The notes under the pieces were generated by a model, which did no database searches, was not told the origin of the DNA, and saw nothing but the letters and a program-made list of their open reading frames with translations. The translations under genes were made by a program, and so were the position numbers. This document shows positions 37,601-45,273 of a stretch of 64,000 nt of DNA, one piece after another. The stretch comes from Flammeovirgaceae bacterium (GTDB lineage: Bacteria > Bacteroidota > Bacteroidia > Cytophagales > Cyclobacteriaceae), in assembly GCA_021298355.1 (NCBI GenBank), contig JAJTEH010000002.1, positions 186,001 through 250,000 of the forward strand, given 5' to 3'. Every line of letters starts with the position of its first letter. Positions within the stretch are counted from its first letter, which is position 1.

Positions 37601-37864
37601 TTTTACACAGCAGTTGCCAACAACGATAGCGCAAAGGAACTCATGCAACAAGACAAGTTGAGAGAACTTGCAGTTGTACTTACAGAAACCATCAGGCAAA
37701 ACGCATCTATCGATTGGACGATAAAAGAAAGCGTAAAAGCAAAATTGAAAGTTGCAGTAAAAAGAATATTAAGAAAATATGGTTATCCACCTGACATGCA
37801 AATGCTCGCAACTGAAACTGTTTTAAAGCAAGCGGAAATGATTGCAAATGAATTAACTCAGTAG
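34640..37864 (+). CDS. hsdR: Type I restriction endonuclease subunit
   Basis: ATP-dependent DNA translocase and nuclease of the type I RM complex, 1074 residues. The N-terminal PD-(D/E)xK nuclease is visible in RPDVILFINGIPLVLIELKN (about 146-165). SF2 motor motifs follow: Walker A in HTQGSGKSLSM (about 335), the DEAH box in VIADEAHRTQYG, TGTPI, and motif VI in QAIARVNRVY. The C-terminal helical region contacts HsdM. Length is typical. It begins directly at the stop of the 271-aa gene, three genes after hsdS. All restriction motifs are intact, so the system is probably active. Confidence 0.96.
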   Translation: MSRITENIIESFAIELLNKLGYAYIYAPDIAPDSENPERETFEQVLLVGRLQNAIKKINPSIPSAAQAEAIKEILRIASPELLANNETFHRFLTEGIPVSKRVDGDDRGDRVWLIDFKNPHNNEFKVANQFTIIENGNNKRPDVILFINGIPLVLIELKNAAGDKATILSAFKQVETYKAIIPSLFTYNGFVIVSDGLEAKAGTISSGFSRFMSWKSADGKAEASHLISPLETLIQGMLNKKTLIDLIKHFIVFEKSKKEDAVTGITTISTVKKLAAYHQYYAVNRAVESTLRASGYTISNDTQHNFAMEDPKSYGLPGVKSQPIGDRKGGVVWHTQGSGKSLSMVFYTGKIVLALDNPTILVISDRNDLDDQLFDTFAASKQLLRQEPVQAEDRNQLKELLKVASGGVVFATVQKFQPEEGNVYEQLSERKNIVVIADEAHRTQYGFKAKTIDAKDEKGNVVGKKIVYGFAKYMRDALPNATYLGFTGTPIENTDVNTPAVFGNYVDIYDIAQAVEDGATVRIYYESRLAKVNLSEEGKQLVDDLDDELEQEDLTNTQKAKAKWTQLEALVGSENRIRNIAKDIVTHFGQRQEVFEGKGMIVCMSRRIAADLYQAIIDLKPEWHSEDLNKGAIKVVMTSSSSDGPNISKHHTTKEQRRTLAERMKNPDDELQLVIVRDMWLTGFDAPSMHTLYIDKPMKGHNLMQAIARVNRVYKDKPGGLIVDYLGIAADLKKALAFYSDAGGKGDPTILQEQAVQLMLEKLEIVSQMYHGFEYENYFEADTSKKLSLILAAEEHILGLEDGKKRYINEVTALSKAFAIAIPHDQAMDAKDEVSFFQAVKARLAKFDGTGSGKTDEEIETTIRQVIDKALVSEQVIDVFDAAGIKKPDISILSEDFLMELKGMEHKNVALEVLKKLLNDEIKSRAKKNLVKSRTFLEMLENSIKKYHNKILTAAEVIEELISLSKDIVDMDNEAKHMGLSDFEFAFYTAVANNDSAKELMQQDKLRELAVVLTETIRQNASIDWTIKESVKAKLKVAVKRILRKYGYPPDMQMLATETVLKQAEMIANELTQ

Positions 37865-38203
37865 AGCTGAAAAATTGAAATTGCACTAACTTTAAAATCC
37901 TTAAGCTCGATGTATTTTGAAATTATTGTTATCATCTAACACAATAAAATTTCGAAAAAACTTTATTGTATTTGATTAAACTCTCTTAAATTTTATTGAT
38001 GATCATCAATAATAATACTGAGGAAATTTTAAGCGGAACTAAAGCTTAATTATACCTTGTTTATTAAGCACTAATTCTCCCTCAAAAAACATTAATTCTT
38101 AGAAAAAAATATGGCATTTTTTCTCACTGTTTACAGCAAACAGAGGATAAAAAATTTGGGTAGAAATCAATAAAATTAGACCTTTAAGCACTTATTTACC
38201 GAT
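37865..38203. other. Intergenic region between hsdR and the replacement thyA segment
   Basis: No gene is seen in these 339 nt. The region contains a 20-bp perfect palindrome at 37993-38012 and a shorter inverted repeat CTGTTT / AAACAG at 38127-38143. It must contain or transmit the promoter for the restored thyA; no exact TAnnTTTG at good spacing was found. Confidence 0.6.
37993..38012. promoter_or_regulatory. 20-bp perfect palindrome upstream of thyA
   Basis: Arms TTATTGATGA / TCATCAATAA with no spacer, about 190 nt before the restored thyA ATG and 700 nt inside the right end of the element. No T run follows, so an operator or recombination-protein site is more likely than a terminator. Confidence 0.45.
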
Positions 38204-38998
38204 ATGAAACAATATCATGATTTAGCAAGGCATATTCTCCAAAATGGGGTTAAAAAGACTGATCGCACGGGAACTGGTACTATTTCAGTTTTTGGTTATC
38301 AGATGAGATTTAATCTTTCCGAGGGGTTTCCTTTGATTACAACCAAGAAATTGCATCTGCGGTCAATTATACATGAATTATTGTGGTTTCTGAACGGAGA
38401 TACAAACATTAAATATTTAAAAGATAATGGTGTGACCATATGGGACGAATGGGCAGATGAAAATGGAAATCTAGGTCCGGTCTATGGTTATCAATGGCGC
38501 TCATGGCCAGGTCGAGATGGAGAGAAAATTGATCAAATTACAAAAGTGATTAATCAAATTAAGAAAAGCCCTGATTCAAGGAGACACATTGTAACTGCAT
38601 GGAATCCCGCTGATGTTGATAAGATGGCCTTGCCCCCGTGTCATGCCATGTTTCAATTTTATGTAGCGGATAATAAGTTGTCATGTATGCTAACACAAAG
38701 AAGCACAGACTTCTTCCTTGGCTTACCTTTCAATATTGCTAGTTACGCTTTGTTAACACACATGGTGGCACAACAATGCAATTTAGAAGTTGGCGATTTT
38801 GTTTGGTCTGGTGGCGATACACATATCTATCTTAACCACATTGAACAAGTACAATTGCAGCTTACCAGAGAACCATTTCCTCTGCCTCAATTAAATATTA
38901 AAAGAAAGCCTGAATCAATTTTCGATTATAAGTTTGAAGATTTTGAAATCTTGAATTATCAATCCCATCCTGCGATTAAAGCACCTATTGCTGTTTGA
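38204..38998 (+). CDS. thyA: Thymidylate synthase, restored (element 5' segment joined to host 3' segment)
   Basis: Complete 264-residue ThyA, which makes dTMP from dUMP and methylene-THF. Residues align without gaps to E. coli numbering: DRTGTGT (phosphate-binding Arg21), Cys146 in [12 protein letters not shown], Arg166 in QRSTDFFLG, Asn177 in [11 protein letters not shown], His207/Tyr209 in [10 protein letters not shown], and the C-terminal PIAV. Codons 1-172 (38204-38719) differ from the left copy at about 40 of 172 residues by hand count. By position, codons 173-264 (38720-38998) are the original host 3' part. The gene therefore appears to be a recombinant formed by insertion and should be active. 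Confidence 0.95.
   Translation: MKQYHDLARHILQNGVKKTDRTGTGTISVFGYQMRFNLSEGFPLITTKKLHLRSIIHELLWFLNGDTNIKYLKDNGVTIWDEWADENGNLGPVYGYQWRSWPGRDGEKIDQITKVINQIKKSPDSRRHIVTAWNPADVDKMALPPCHAMFQFYVADNKLSCMLTQRSTDFFLGLPFNIASYALLTHMVAQQCNLEVGDFVWSGGDTHIYLNHIEQVQLQLTREPFPLPQLNIKRKPESIFDYKFEDFEILNYQSHPAIKAPIAV
38706..38719 (+). repeat. Right attachment site (attR-like) in thyA
   Basis: CAGACTTCTTCCTT, the partner of 19539-19552 with one synonymous mismatch (TTC versus TTT for Phe170). The junction lies within or at the end of this sequence, after which only this copy continues thyA. Confidence 0.75.
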
Positions 38999-39174
38999 TA
39001 ACTAAATTTATTTTTTTTATGAATAAGACTTTTGAATTTAGTTTCTCAAGAGTTCAATATTGCCTGTTTATGCAAGAACAATTAAGATCACAACTTTGAA
39101 ACATATTAATTCTCTGCTAAACAAATTTTATCGAATCAAAATACAATGATTGAATTCAAAATTAGAATCAATAC

Positions 39175-39390
39175 TTATTCTGCCATTTCAGTTTGAATGA
39201 TAAATTCATTATTCCTCAACCAGTTTGGAGCATCAGCATTAAACTCGCAGTATAACTCAATAGCATGCTTTAGATTTTCTGTAGCATCTTCTTTAGATTC
39301 ACCAGCAGAAAAAATCCCATCGAAATTTTCAATCCAAATTCCGTAATCGTCTGGCCCTTTGCTGATTTTTGCTTTTAGTATTTTCATCAA
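39175..39390 (-). CDS. HicB-like antitoxin-fold protein, no HicA seen
   Basis: A 71-residue protein with the HicB-like pattern YGIWIENFDGIFSAGESKEDATENLKHAIELY, a partial RNase H-like fold. HicB antitoxins normally pair with a HicA toxin of about 60 residues, but no HicA frame is visible on either side, so it may be an orphan remnant or a stand-alone HicB-like protein. It lies 177 nt after the thyA stop, on the opposite strand, at the start of an AT-rich accessory stretch. Confidence 0.7.
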   Translation of the reverse strand: MMKILKAKISKGPDDYGIWIENFDGIFSAGESKEDATENLKHAIELYCEFNADAPNWLRNNEFIIQTEMAE

Positions 39391-39432
39391 AAGTTTATTT
39401 AGTTAGAACATTAAATAACTCTTTTCAATTAC

Positions 39433-39813
39433 CTAATTCAACCCAACATTTAACTCATCAATCCTTAAATTTATATATTGTAAATGTTCATCGGTAAGTT
39501 CATTACTAGGAATCCCCTTTACAATCACTTCAAATGCTCTTAGCAGAAGTTCACAACTTTTTATTTGTACTTGAGACTCCATTCTTTCCTCAAATTTCAA
39601 AATCATTTCTGATTTTGATGTGATTGAATTTTTAATTCCCAAATTGTATAATACAAAATTTTTATGTGACTCCTTCAAACTAAAATTTTGCAGCAAATAA
39701 ATACCAAGGTATTTAAGCCTATCTTTCGTAATTCCTTTGATTGGTTTTTGATCTAAATTGTAGTTCTCGAACCGGAGACACTGAAGTTGTTGAGCTAATT
39801 CTATTTGTTTCAT
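39433..39813 (-). CDS. Hypothetical small helical protein
   Basis: A 126-residue protein without a recognisable domain, predicted mainly helical (IELAQQLQCLRFENYNLDQ, TDEHLQYINLRIDELNVG). It lies 42 nt upstream of the HicB-like gene in the same orientation. The flanking DNA holds broken frames, so expression is uncertain. Confidence 0.4.
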   Translation of the reverse strand: MKQIELAQQLQCLRFENYNLDQKPIKGITKDRLKYLGIYLLQNFSLKESHKNFVLYNLGIKNSITSKSEMILKFEERMESQVQIKSCELLLRAFEVIVKGIPSNELTDEHLQYINLRIDELNVGLN

Positions 39814-39965
39814 GTTTACTTTTTTTTATAAATATTGAGCGTAAAAACCGAAATAAAAAAAATAAAATTTGTGGTGTTCGAACAGGTTTGATACCTAATT
39901 TACTTTAAATCACCAACTTGCAATGATCTGATAAAGGCTGAAAAAAGTTTTTATTCTGGCAATTT

Positions 39966-40530
39966 TCATTTGGCAATTTGATGGTTCATTCCTTCATTAA
40001 AAAATCTTTCAATTTCATTTATAGCTTTTTGTAGACTGTTTTCCTAGTCAATTTTTAACTTCAGTTTCAAGGCGTAGTTATAAAGTTCTTCATTGTTCAT
40101 TAGTTCGCTAATACTTATCAAACAGTTTTACTCATTCATTTTATTAATTGGTTTAGATTTAACAGCAATTCCTGCTTTAAATACTTGATTACACAAAAAC
40201 TTTCGGTCATCCACAAGATAAAGTACACAATAAAAATAAATAGTTTCTCTGCTCTTAAGCTTTCTTCGGTTGTACCCTCTGTTAAGTATTAATTCTTTTA
40301 CTAATAGGAAAAAATTTTCTTACACATTGATAAAATTTGTATCTTAAAGTTGACTCAATATTTTTTGTTGAATAAGGTAATTGGTCAACTGGCTCTTTTA
40401 AAAATTCTATCCAGATATCTGTTACTAAAACTTCAAATTTAGACAACTCTAAACTTTCACTTTCTCCTAACGGCTTTATTAAAGTACCTGTGATGGCATT
40501 CAATGAGGAATTACGTAAATACAAATCCAT
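39966..40530 (-). pseudogene. Decayed small genes
   Basis: Two minus-strand remnants. At 40530-40282 an 82-codon frame stops after VRKFFPISKRINT. The next frame continues with coding-like sequence (NRGYNRRKLKSRETIYFYC, then KAGIAVKSKPINKMNE) down to about 40130, which suggests a frameshift near 40300. At 40100-39966 a 45-codon frame beginning MNNEELYNYALKLKLKID is interrupted by TAG at codon 19 and then reads on as ENSLQKAINEIERFFNEG. The functions are unknown and the reading is tentative. Confidence 0.35.
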
Positions 40531-41380
40531 AGAGTCTATTTGAAATGTGGTTCTAGGTACTTTCTTGCCGGTTCTTACTGAGAATCATTGTTCTATAAAC
40601 TAATAAGAATCTAACTATAGATTACTATTTTTCTCAGATGATAACCTTCGGTACAATCTATGGCAGTACCTCTCAATCTCAGGTTTGTTTATAGAGTAAA
40701 GGTTTACCACAATAAACCCACATGCTATAACTTTAACAGAAGCAGGTAAAATAGAAAAACTGTTATGAGTTGCTAAAAAAAGAAATTCCAAAGCAACATT
40801 AAGAAAAATAATTAAAAAGGTTTGAATGATAAGAAAGGCATACCAAAATTTACTAAAGGCTATAGATATAATGCTTAAGTTTCGTTAAAATGGAATCTCT
40901 CAGCAATTGATTGATGATATTTTAGAGGTATATAATATCTATATTTCTGGAGATACTTAGCAATTTGCGTTTTCAACTTTGATGAAAGTCTAAATTCAGC
41001 TATTATCTTCAAATTCGGTTTTTTTGAAATTAGTTATGCTAGCCTGATTTAAAAAATCAGTTAATATTATTCATTCTTTTGGCACAGAATGTCAAAGAAA
41101 GACTTTTTTTAGAATCTTAAACTTTGTTGAGAGAATCTTGTAAATTCTCTTTGATCTTTTGATGGTGCAATAGTTAATTATACATTTTGGTTTACCAATA
41201 ATGATATTTACGCTGTAATTTCATTAATTGTTAGGCTGTTTGTGGGTGTATTTTTTTTTTAGCGTTGGAAATTTTTTAAAAACAATTTTTCTTTTGGGTC
41301 GGCTTTGCAAGCTCTATTGAAAACTTTGGTCGTGTGTTGGGTTGTGCGGTTTTTAATTGTGCTTGCAAATTGCATGGTCT
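40531..41380. other. AT-rich stretch with no supported gene
   Basis: About 850 nt with no frame I can support on either strand. It includes a T/G-rich segment (41230-41380) just downstream of the helicase stop. It is probably degraded accessory DNA. No insertion-sequence ends were recognised. Confidence 0.5.
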
Positions 41381-43156
41381 TTATATTTCATCATATTTAA
41401 ATACTTTGCTTGCTAATTCAGGTGTAATAGTAAGAGCGTCTCCTTGTCTTGTTGTTCTGCCTGTTTCACTAATAAGATGTAAATTCGTTTTAGCTCTAGA
41501 ACAAATAACATACATTAATTTCTTTGAAGCATCAGATGCATTGCCCGAAAAGATTTCATTCCAATGTGGAATATACCCATGCAGTAGACCGTAAGCTATT
41601 ACTGTTTCAAATTCTTCTCCTTTTACTCCAACACAAGTATTTATAATCACTCCTGTCATTTCCCTATAAAAACTTTTGAATGATTGAATGTCGCTTGGAA
41701 CTTTAAAATCAGGGTCATTCAAGCGACTTTCAATATTGTCAAAGAATAGTTTTCTGTTTTCAACTAATTGAGGATACTTTGTGTAATCAATTTCAACAGC
41801 AATAAGAAATTGGTCAAAGCAATCAATAAGATAGTCAATGCCTTCTGTTTCTTCTGATTTTATAGAATTAATTAGTCGCAATAAATTTCTTTCTATCCTG
41901 TATTTCTCAACGAACTCTGTACTTGTAATAACTCTAAAGTTCTCAATTAACTCGTTTGCCCACCTATACCTTGAAGAATAAATTTTCGGATTTGGTTCAG
42001 TAAGAAAAAGTCGGGAAAGTTTATACCAAATATTTTCTCTGTTTCTTGACATTGGTGCTAATCCCGAAGCATCAAAGTTTACATCAGGTAAAGTAGCTCT
42101 CAATTTTTTTGAAACAGAAGTAATCAACCACCATTGAGGAACAAGAACACATATTTCATCTTCAGGAATTCCGTTGTCTAAACTATTCTGAATTAGACGG
42201 GCAATTTCATCCACAATTTTGGAGCTGTGAATAGTATTGTTAAGTGTAATTAAACCTTCGGTAGCTGCATTGTTGCCTACAGCTTCAATTTCTATTGATT
42301 GAGTTTGAAAGTGTCTGTAAAAATCAATTACTCTTTGACTTGACCTATAATTACCAGTAAGGGTTAATGGAGTTATTGGCATTCCATTCAACTCGGCTTT
42401 AATTTCGTCCATGCTTTTGGCAACACCGCCAAGAGAAGCATAAATTGCTTGGTCTGTATCACCAACAAGAAACAAAGAGGTATTCCCATTTCCTGATTTG
42501 ATTATTGTTGAAAAGATTGCATACAGCAAATCCTGTGTATCTTGATACTCATCCACACAAATCAGTTTGAATAAATTTGATAGCGTTCTTTGAATTTTCG
42601 GATACATTATCAATATTCGGTATGAGTAATAGAGCAACAATTCAAAATCAATTAGCTTTTTCTGTTTTAATATTTCGTGATACTCCTCTAAAAGTTTTTT
42701 CTGAACACTTTTTGGTTCTACAAAACTACCGTCCCTATTAAACCGAAGGTTTACAGGGTCTATCTGTTGCAATTCATACTTTTCTTTCAGATTACTTATC
42801 AAATCAGAACAGAAAGTTTCATCTGCAATTGAGAAACCGTTTTTCAGTTCGGGTAAGTAACAAGAGTAGGGTTTGATAATCCACACTAAGCAGAAAGAAT
42901 GTAATGTTCCTGACCAAATTCGTTCGCTGTTAATACCTAATGCGTTAAGTCGTCTAAATATTTCTTCTGATGCTCTTACGGTAAAAGTAACTGCTGCAAT
43001 TCTTTTTTTGCTTCCAGTTTCAAGTTTACTAACTTCATAAGCAAGTTTGTGGATTATAACTCTTGTTTTGCCACTACCGGGACAAGCCGTCAACAAAACA
43101 TTTCCGTCTTGTTGCACTGCTATTTTCTGTTCATCGTTTAATTTATCAAGTATCAT
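41381..43156 (-). CDS. UvrD/PcrA-like helicase, Gabija GajB-like
   Basis: SF1 helicase of 591 residues. Motif I is ACPGSGKTRV (about 19-28), motif II VDEYQDTQDL, motif III GDTDQAIYASLGG and motif IV LTGNYRSSQRV. Late motifs are in TCVGVKGEEFETVIAYGL and YVICSRAKTNLHLI. It overlaps the upstream OLD-type nuclease by 4 nt (ATGA) on the same strand. An OLD/TOPRIM ATPase nuclease followed by a UvrD-like helicase is the Gabija anti-phage arrangement, in which GajB is thought to sense DNA ends or depletion and activate GajA. Somewhat longer than the reference GajB (about 494 residues). Confidence 0.85.
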   Translation of the reverse strand: MILDKLNDEQKIAVQQDGNVLLTACPGSGKTRVIIHKLAYEVSKLETGSKKRIAAVTFTVRASEEIFRRLNALGINSERIWSGTLHSFCLVWIIKPYSCYLPELKNGFSIADETFCSDLISNLKEKYELQQIDPVNLRFNRDGSFVEPKSVQKKLLEEYHEILKQKKLIDFELLLYYSYRILIMYPKIQRTLSNLFKLICVDEYQDTQDLLYAIFSTIIKSGNGNTSLFLVGDTDQAIYASLGGVAKSMDEIKAELNGMPITPLTLTGNYRSSQRVIDFYRHFQTQSIEIEAVGNNAATEGLITLNNTIHSSKIVDEIARLIQNSLDNGIPEDEICVLVPQWWLITSVSKKLRATLPDVNFDASGLAPMSRNRENIWYKLSRLFLTEPNPKIYSSRYRWANELIENFRVITSTEFVEKYRIERNLLRLINSIKSEETEGIDYLIDCFDQFLIAVEIDYTKYPQLVENRKLFFDNIESRLNDPDFKVPSDIQSFKSFYREMTGVIINTCVGVKGEEFETVIAYGLLHGYIPHWNEIFSGNASDASKKLMYVICSRAKTNLHLISETGRTTRQGDALTITPELASKVFKYDEI

Positions 43157-45264
43157 ATCAATTCTAAAAACTTAGTCAATTGATCATCTGTGAAAGTTGC
43201 TATGAAAGTGTCCAATATCTCTTGTTGGGTTTTACCCCTTACAGTAAATTTTTTAGCTTCTTCATATTGTGCATCGTTCTCATTGCTCCGAATTGATTTC
43301 AAACGATATGTAACAGCTTTTACTTTTGAAGCTAAGTTTATGTGAGAAGAAGAAAATGCAGTAGCTTTAAGAATGTATTTGGGTATATAGGTATTATAAA
43401 CGATTTGTTCAGCAACCAAAAGGGCTAACCAACCCTTGCCTTGCTTATCTGCAATCCTTAATAATTCAACGCCAGCTACCTCAATTGAAGCATCTTCAAG
43501 TTTCTCTTTTGCTTTAGCTTGGTCTGCTGGTCTTGAATAAATTTTATCAAGACATTGAACAAATTCGTGGCTATTGCCATTCATTAGAACATCGACTTCA
43601 AAAGTGTGTTTTGAATAAAAAGGTTTTAGAAAATCATTGCCGTTACAAAAATCAGTGAGGCGAACTTTTCTTTCAGCTCCACTCTTTTCTGATGCTCTAC
43701 AATGTTTTTGATAATCATTATCATCATTGGGGTCAGCAGGAAGTGTTACAATTGACTTATCTAGGTCTGTAAGAATTGCACAGTTCTTTTGTACTCTGTC
43801 ATTGTGAAAAATGCTTGCAACATTTTCAAACCCCGTGCTTCCGATATTTATCAAGCTAATGCCTATTTCGTCAAGTGAAAGTCCAAATACTTTCTTGAAC
43901 ATTTCGGGAATCAAAATTTGCTCTGCATCACCTTCGACTAAAATAACGCCTTTAGCAAAAAGTAAATTGCTTCTCACTGCATCTAAGTATCTTTCAACTC
44001 GCACTATTTTGCTTGGATCTAAATTATTTGAAGGCTGAAAAACTAATGCTTTCTTTTCTCCACGACTTAAAATGTTTACACTACTAATTTTACTTACAGA
44101 TGAAATGTGTGTTGAGTGAGTTGAAATTATTACTTGCGTTTTATTTTCCTTTAAGTTGTTGAAAAGAGTTTTTTGAATGTGAGTGTGAATGTGTGCTTCG
44201 GGTTCTTCAATCAAAAGAAAGTTTGCAATTCTATCTGTCTTTACTTTTTCATATTCAAGTAGTTTTAAAGAAAGATAAATAAGGTTAGCCCCTCCTAAAC
44301 TTAATTCCCAAATTCTCCCTTTATAACCTTCATCATCGGGGTCGCCTACCCAAAGTTTCAATGATTGAAACAATTTCTCCATTTCATTTGGCAACTCTGA
44401 TTTTATATCAATGTTCGGTGCATAGGTTGTTCCAACAGCTTCTTTAATGCTCTTGTCAATACCTTGTTTTATTTCTTTGACTTCATCAAGCGAACTTATC
44501 TGCTCATTTAGTTGGTCAATACTTTCAATAATTTCGGTTTGCTTTGCGATTTCAACCGTTTTTTCTTTTCCTCTCAAAAGGTTTAGAAGAGGATTGTTCG
44601 CATAAGACCTTAAATCGCTTTCGACATCCCGTAATGCCTTAATGAATGTGCAGGATACTTCATTATGGATATTTATTTCTTTCGGCAACCATGTTCCGAA
44701 TATCAATTCTTCTTTGTCATCAGGGTCAGGAAATTCTACTGTTACAAAGTTTCCTACATACTGATTGTAGGTTGCATCATCACTAAAGTCGGCTGAACCT
44801 CTACTTAAATAAACAGTTTCATAATCTTCAAGAGTAAGTTTGTCTAAAATAAGTTGTAAGTCAGTTACGTTTTTGTCGGCTGTTTGAGAATAGTCGTAAA
44901 GCTCTTTTCTGAATTGATATTTTGGTCGGAAATACACTGCATAACTCCCTTTTGTTCCGGTATCCATATGACCGCTTGATTGAACTGCCAATGCTTGTGC
45001 TTCTTCGCTTACATCTAATTGGTCAAAAGTTATTGAAATGATTATCCAATGTCCAGCCCAATTGCCTAAAGCTCTATTGAAATCAGTTGAATAAAAATGA
45101 ATATACCTAGGTAGTGTATCATCAAGTAAAATTCTTAAAGCATAGAACAAATTCGTTTTACCAGAACCGTTTTCTCCAATAATAGTATTAATTCCATTTT
45201 GGAAATTCAGTTTGACATTTTTGAAATTTCTAAAATTTCTAATGGATAGTGAAGAAATAAACAT
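43153..45264 (-). CDS. OLD-family ATPase-TOPRIM nuclease, Gabija GajA-like
   Basis: A 703-residue OLD family protein. Walker A is GENGSGKTNL (about 30-39); the signature is in LSLGGANLIYLSL, Walker B in FLLIEEPEAHIHTH and the H-loop in ISTHSTHISS. A C-terminal TOPRIM nuclease domain follows, with VILVEGDAEQILIPEMF (metal-binding Glu) and the later CAILTDLDKS Asp-x-Asp. GajA of Gabija has the same layout with about 578 residues; the extra length lies mostly C-terminal to TOPRIM. Directly upstream of the helicase (4-nt overlap) and only 9 nt after the RHS gene stop, so it may be read from the RHS transcript. Confidence 0.88.
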   Translation of the reverse strand: MFISSLSIRNFRNFKNVKLNFQNGINTIIGENGSGKTNLFYALRILLDDTLPRYIHFYSTDFNRALGNWAGHWIIISITFDQLDVSEEAQALAVQSSGHMDTGTKGSYAVYFRPKYQFRKELYDYSQTADKNVTDLQLILDKLTLEDYETVYLSRGSADFSDDATYNQYVGNFVTVEFPDPDDKEELIFGTWLPKEINIHNEVSCTFIKALRDVESDLRSYANNPLLNLLRGKEKTVEIAKQTEIIESIDQLNEQISSLDEVKEIKQGIDKSIKEAVGTTYAPNIDIKSELPNEMEKLFQSLKLWVGDPDDEGYKGRIWELSLGGANLIYLSLKLLEYEKVKTDRIANFLLIEEPEAHIHTHIQKTLFNNLKENKTQVIISTHSTHISSVSKISSVNILSRGEKKALVFQPSNNLDPSKIVRVERYLDAVRSNLLFAKGVILVEGDAEQILIPEMFKKVFGLSLDEIGISLINIGSTGFENVASIFHNDRVQKNCAILTDLDKSIVTLPADPNDDNDYQKHCRASEKSGAERKVRLTDFCNGNDFLKPFYSKHTFEVDVLMNGNSHEFVQCLDKIYSRPADQAKAKEKLEDASIEVAGVELLRIADKQGKGWLALLVAEQIVYNTYIPKYILKATAFSSSHINLASKVKAVTYRLKSIRSNENDAQYEEAKKFTVRGKTQQEILDTFIATFTDDQLTKFLELI

Positions 45265-45273
45265 TTGGTTTTC

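Larger units (their letters stand above)
19553..38719. mobile_element. Tn554-like / recombinase-in-trio element inserted in thyA, carrying a replacement thyA 5' segment and a type I RM island
   Basis: About 19.2 kb bounded by matching 14-bp thyA sequences. The left end follows codon 172 of the original thyA and the right end is codon 172 of a diverged thyA 5' segment, so the host 3' segment is read in frame again. The element holds a leftward operon of three tyrosine recombinases plus a coiled-coil TnpC-like protein near the left end, as in Tn554 where tnpABC lies at one end. It also holds two XRE regulators and a rightward restriction-modification operon as cargo. No terminal inverted repeats or transfer genes were seen. 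Exact ends within the shared 6-14 bp cannot be fixed by sequence alone. Confidence 0.85.

Noticed and set aside
19037-38998. Two thyA copies as an ordinary gene duplication
   Set aside because: The left copy ends at the exact position (codon 172) where the right copy shares a 14-bp sequence, and a recombinase operon lies just inside. A duplication would not explain the in-frame complementarity of the two parts.
39001-39174. A HicA toxin partner for the HicB-like gene
   Set aside because: No frame of HicA size or with the conserved His-containing double-stranded RNA-binding-like pattern is present on either side.
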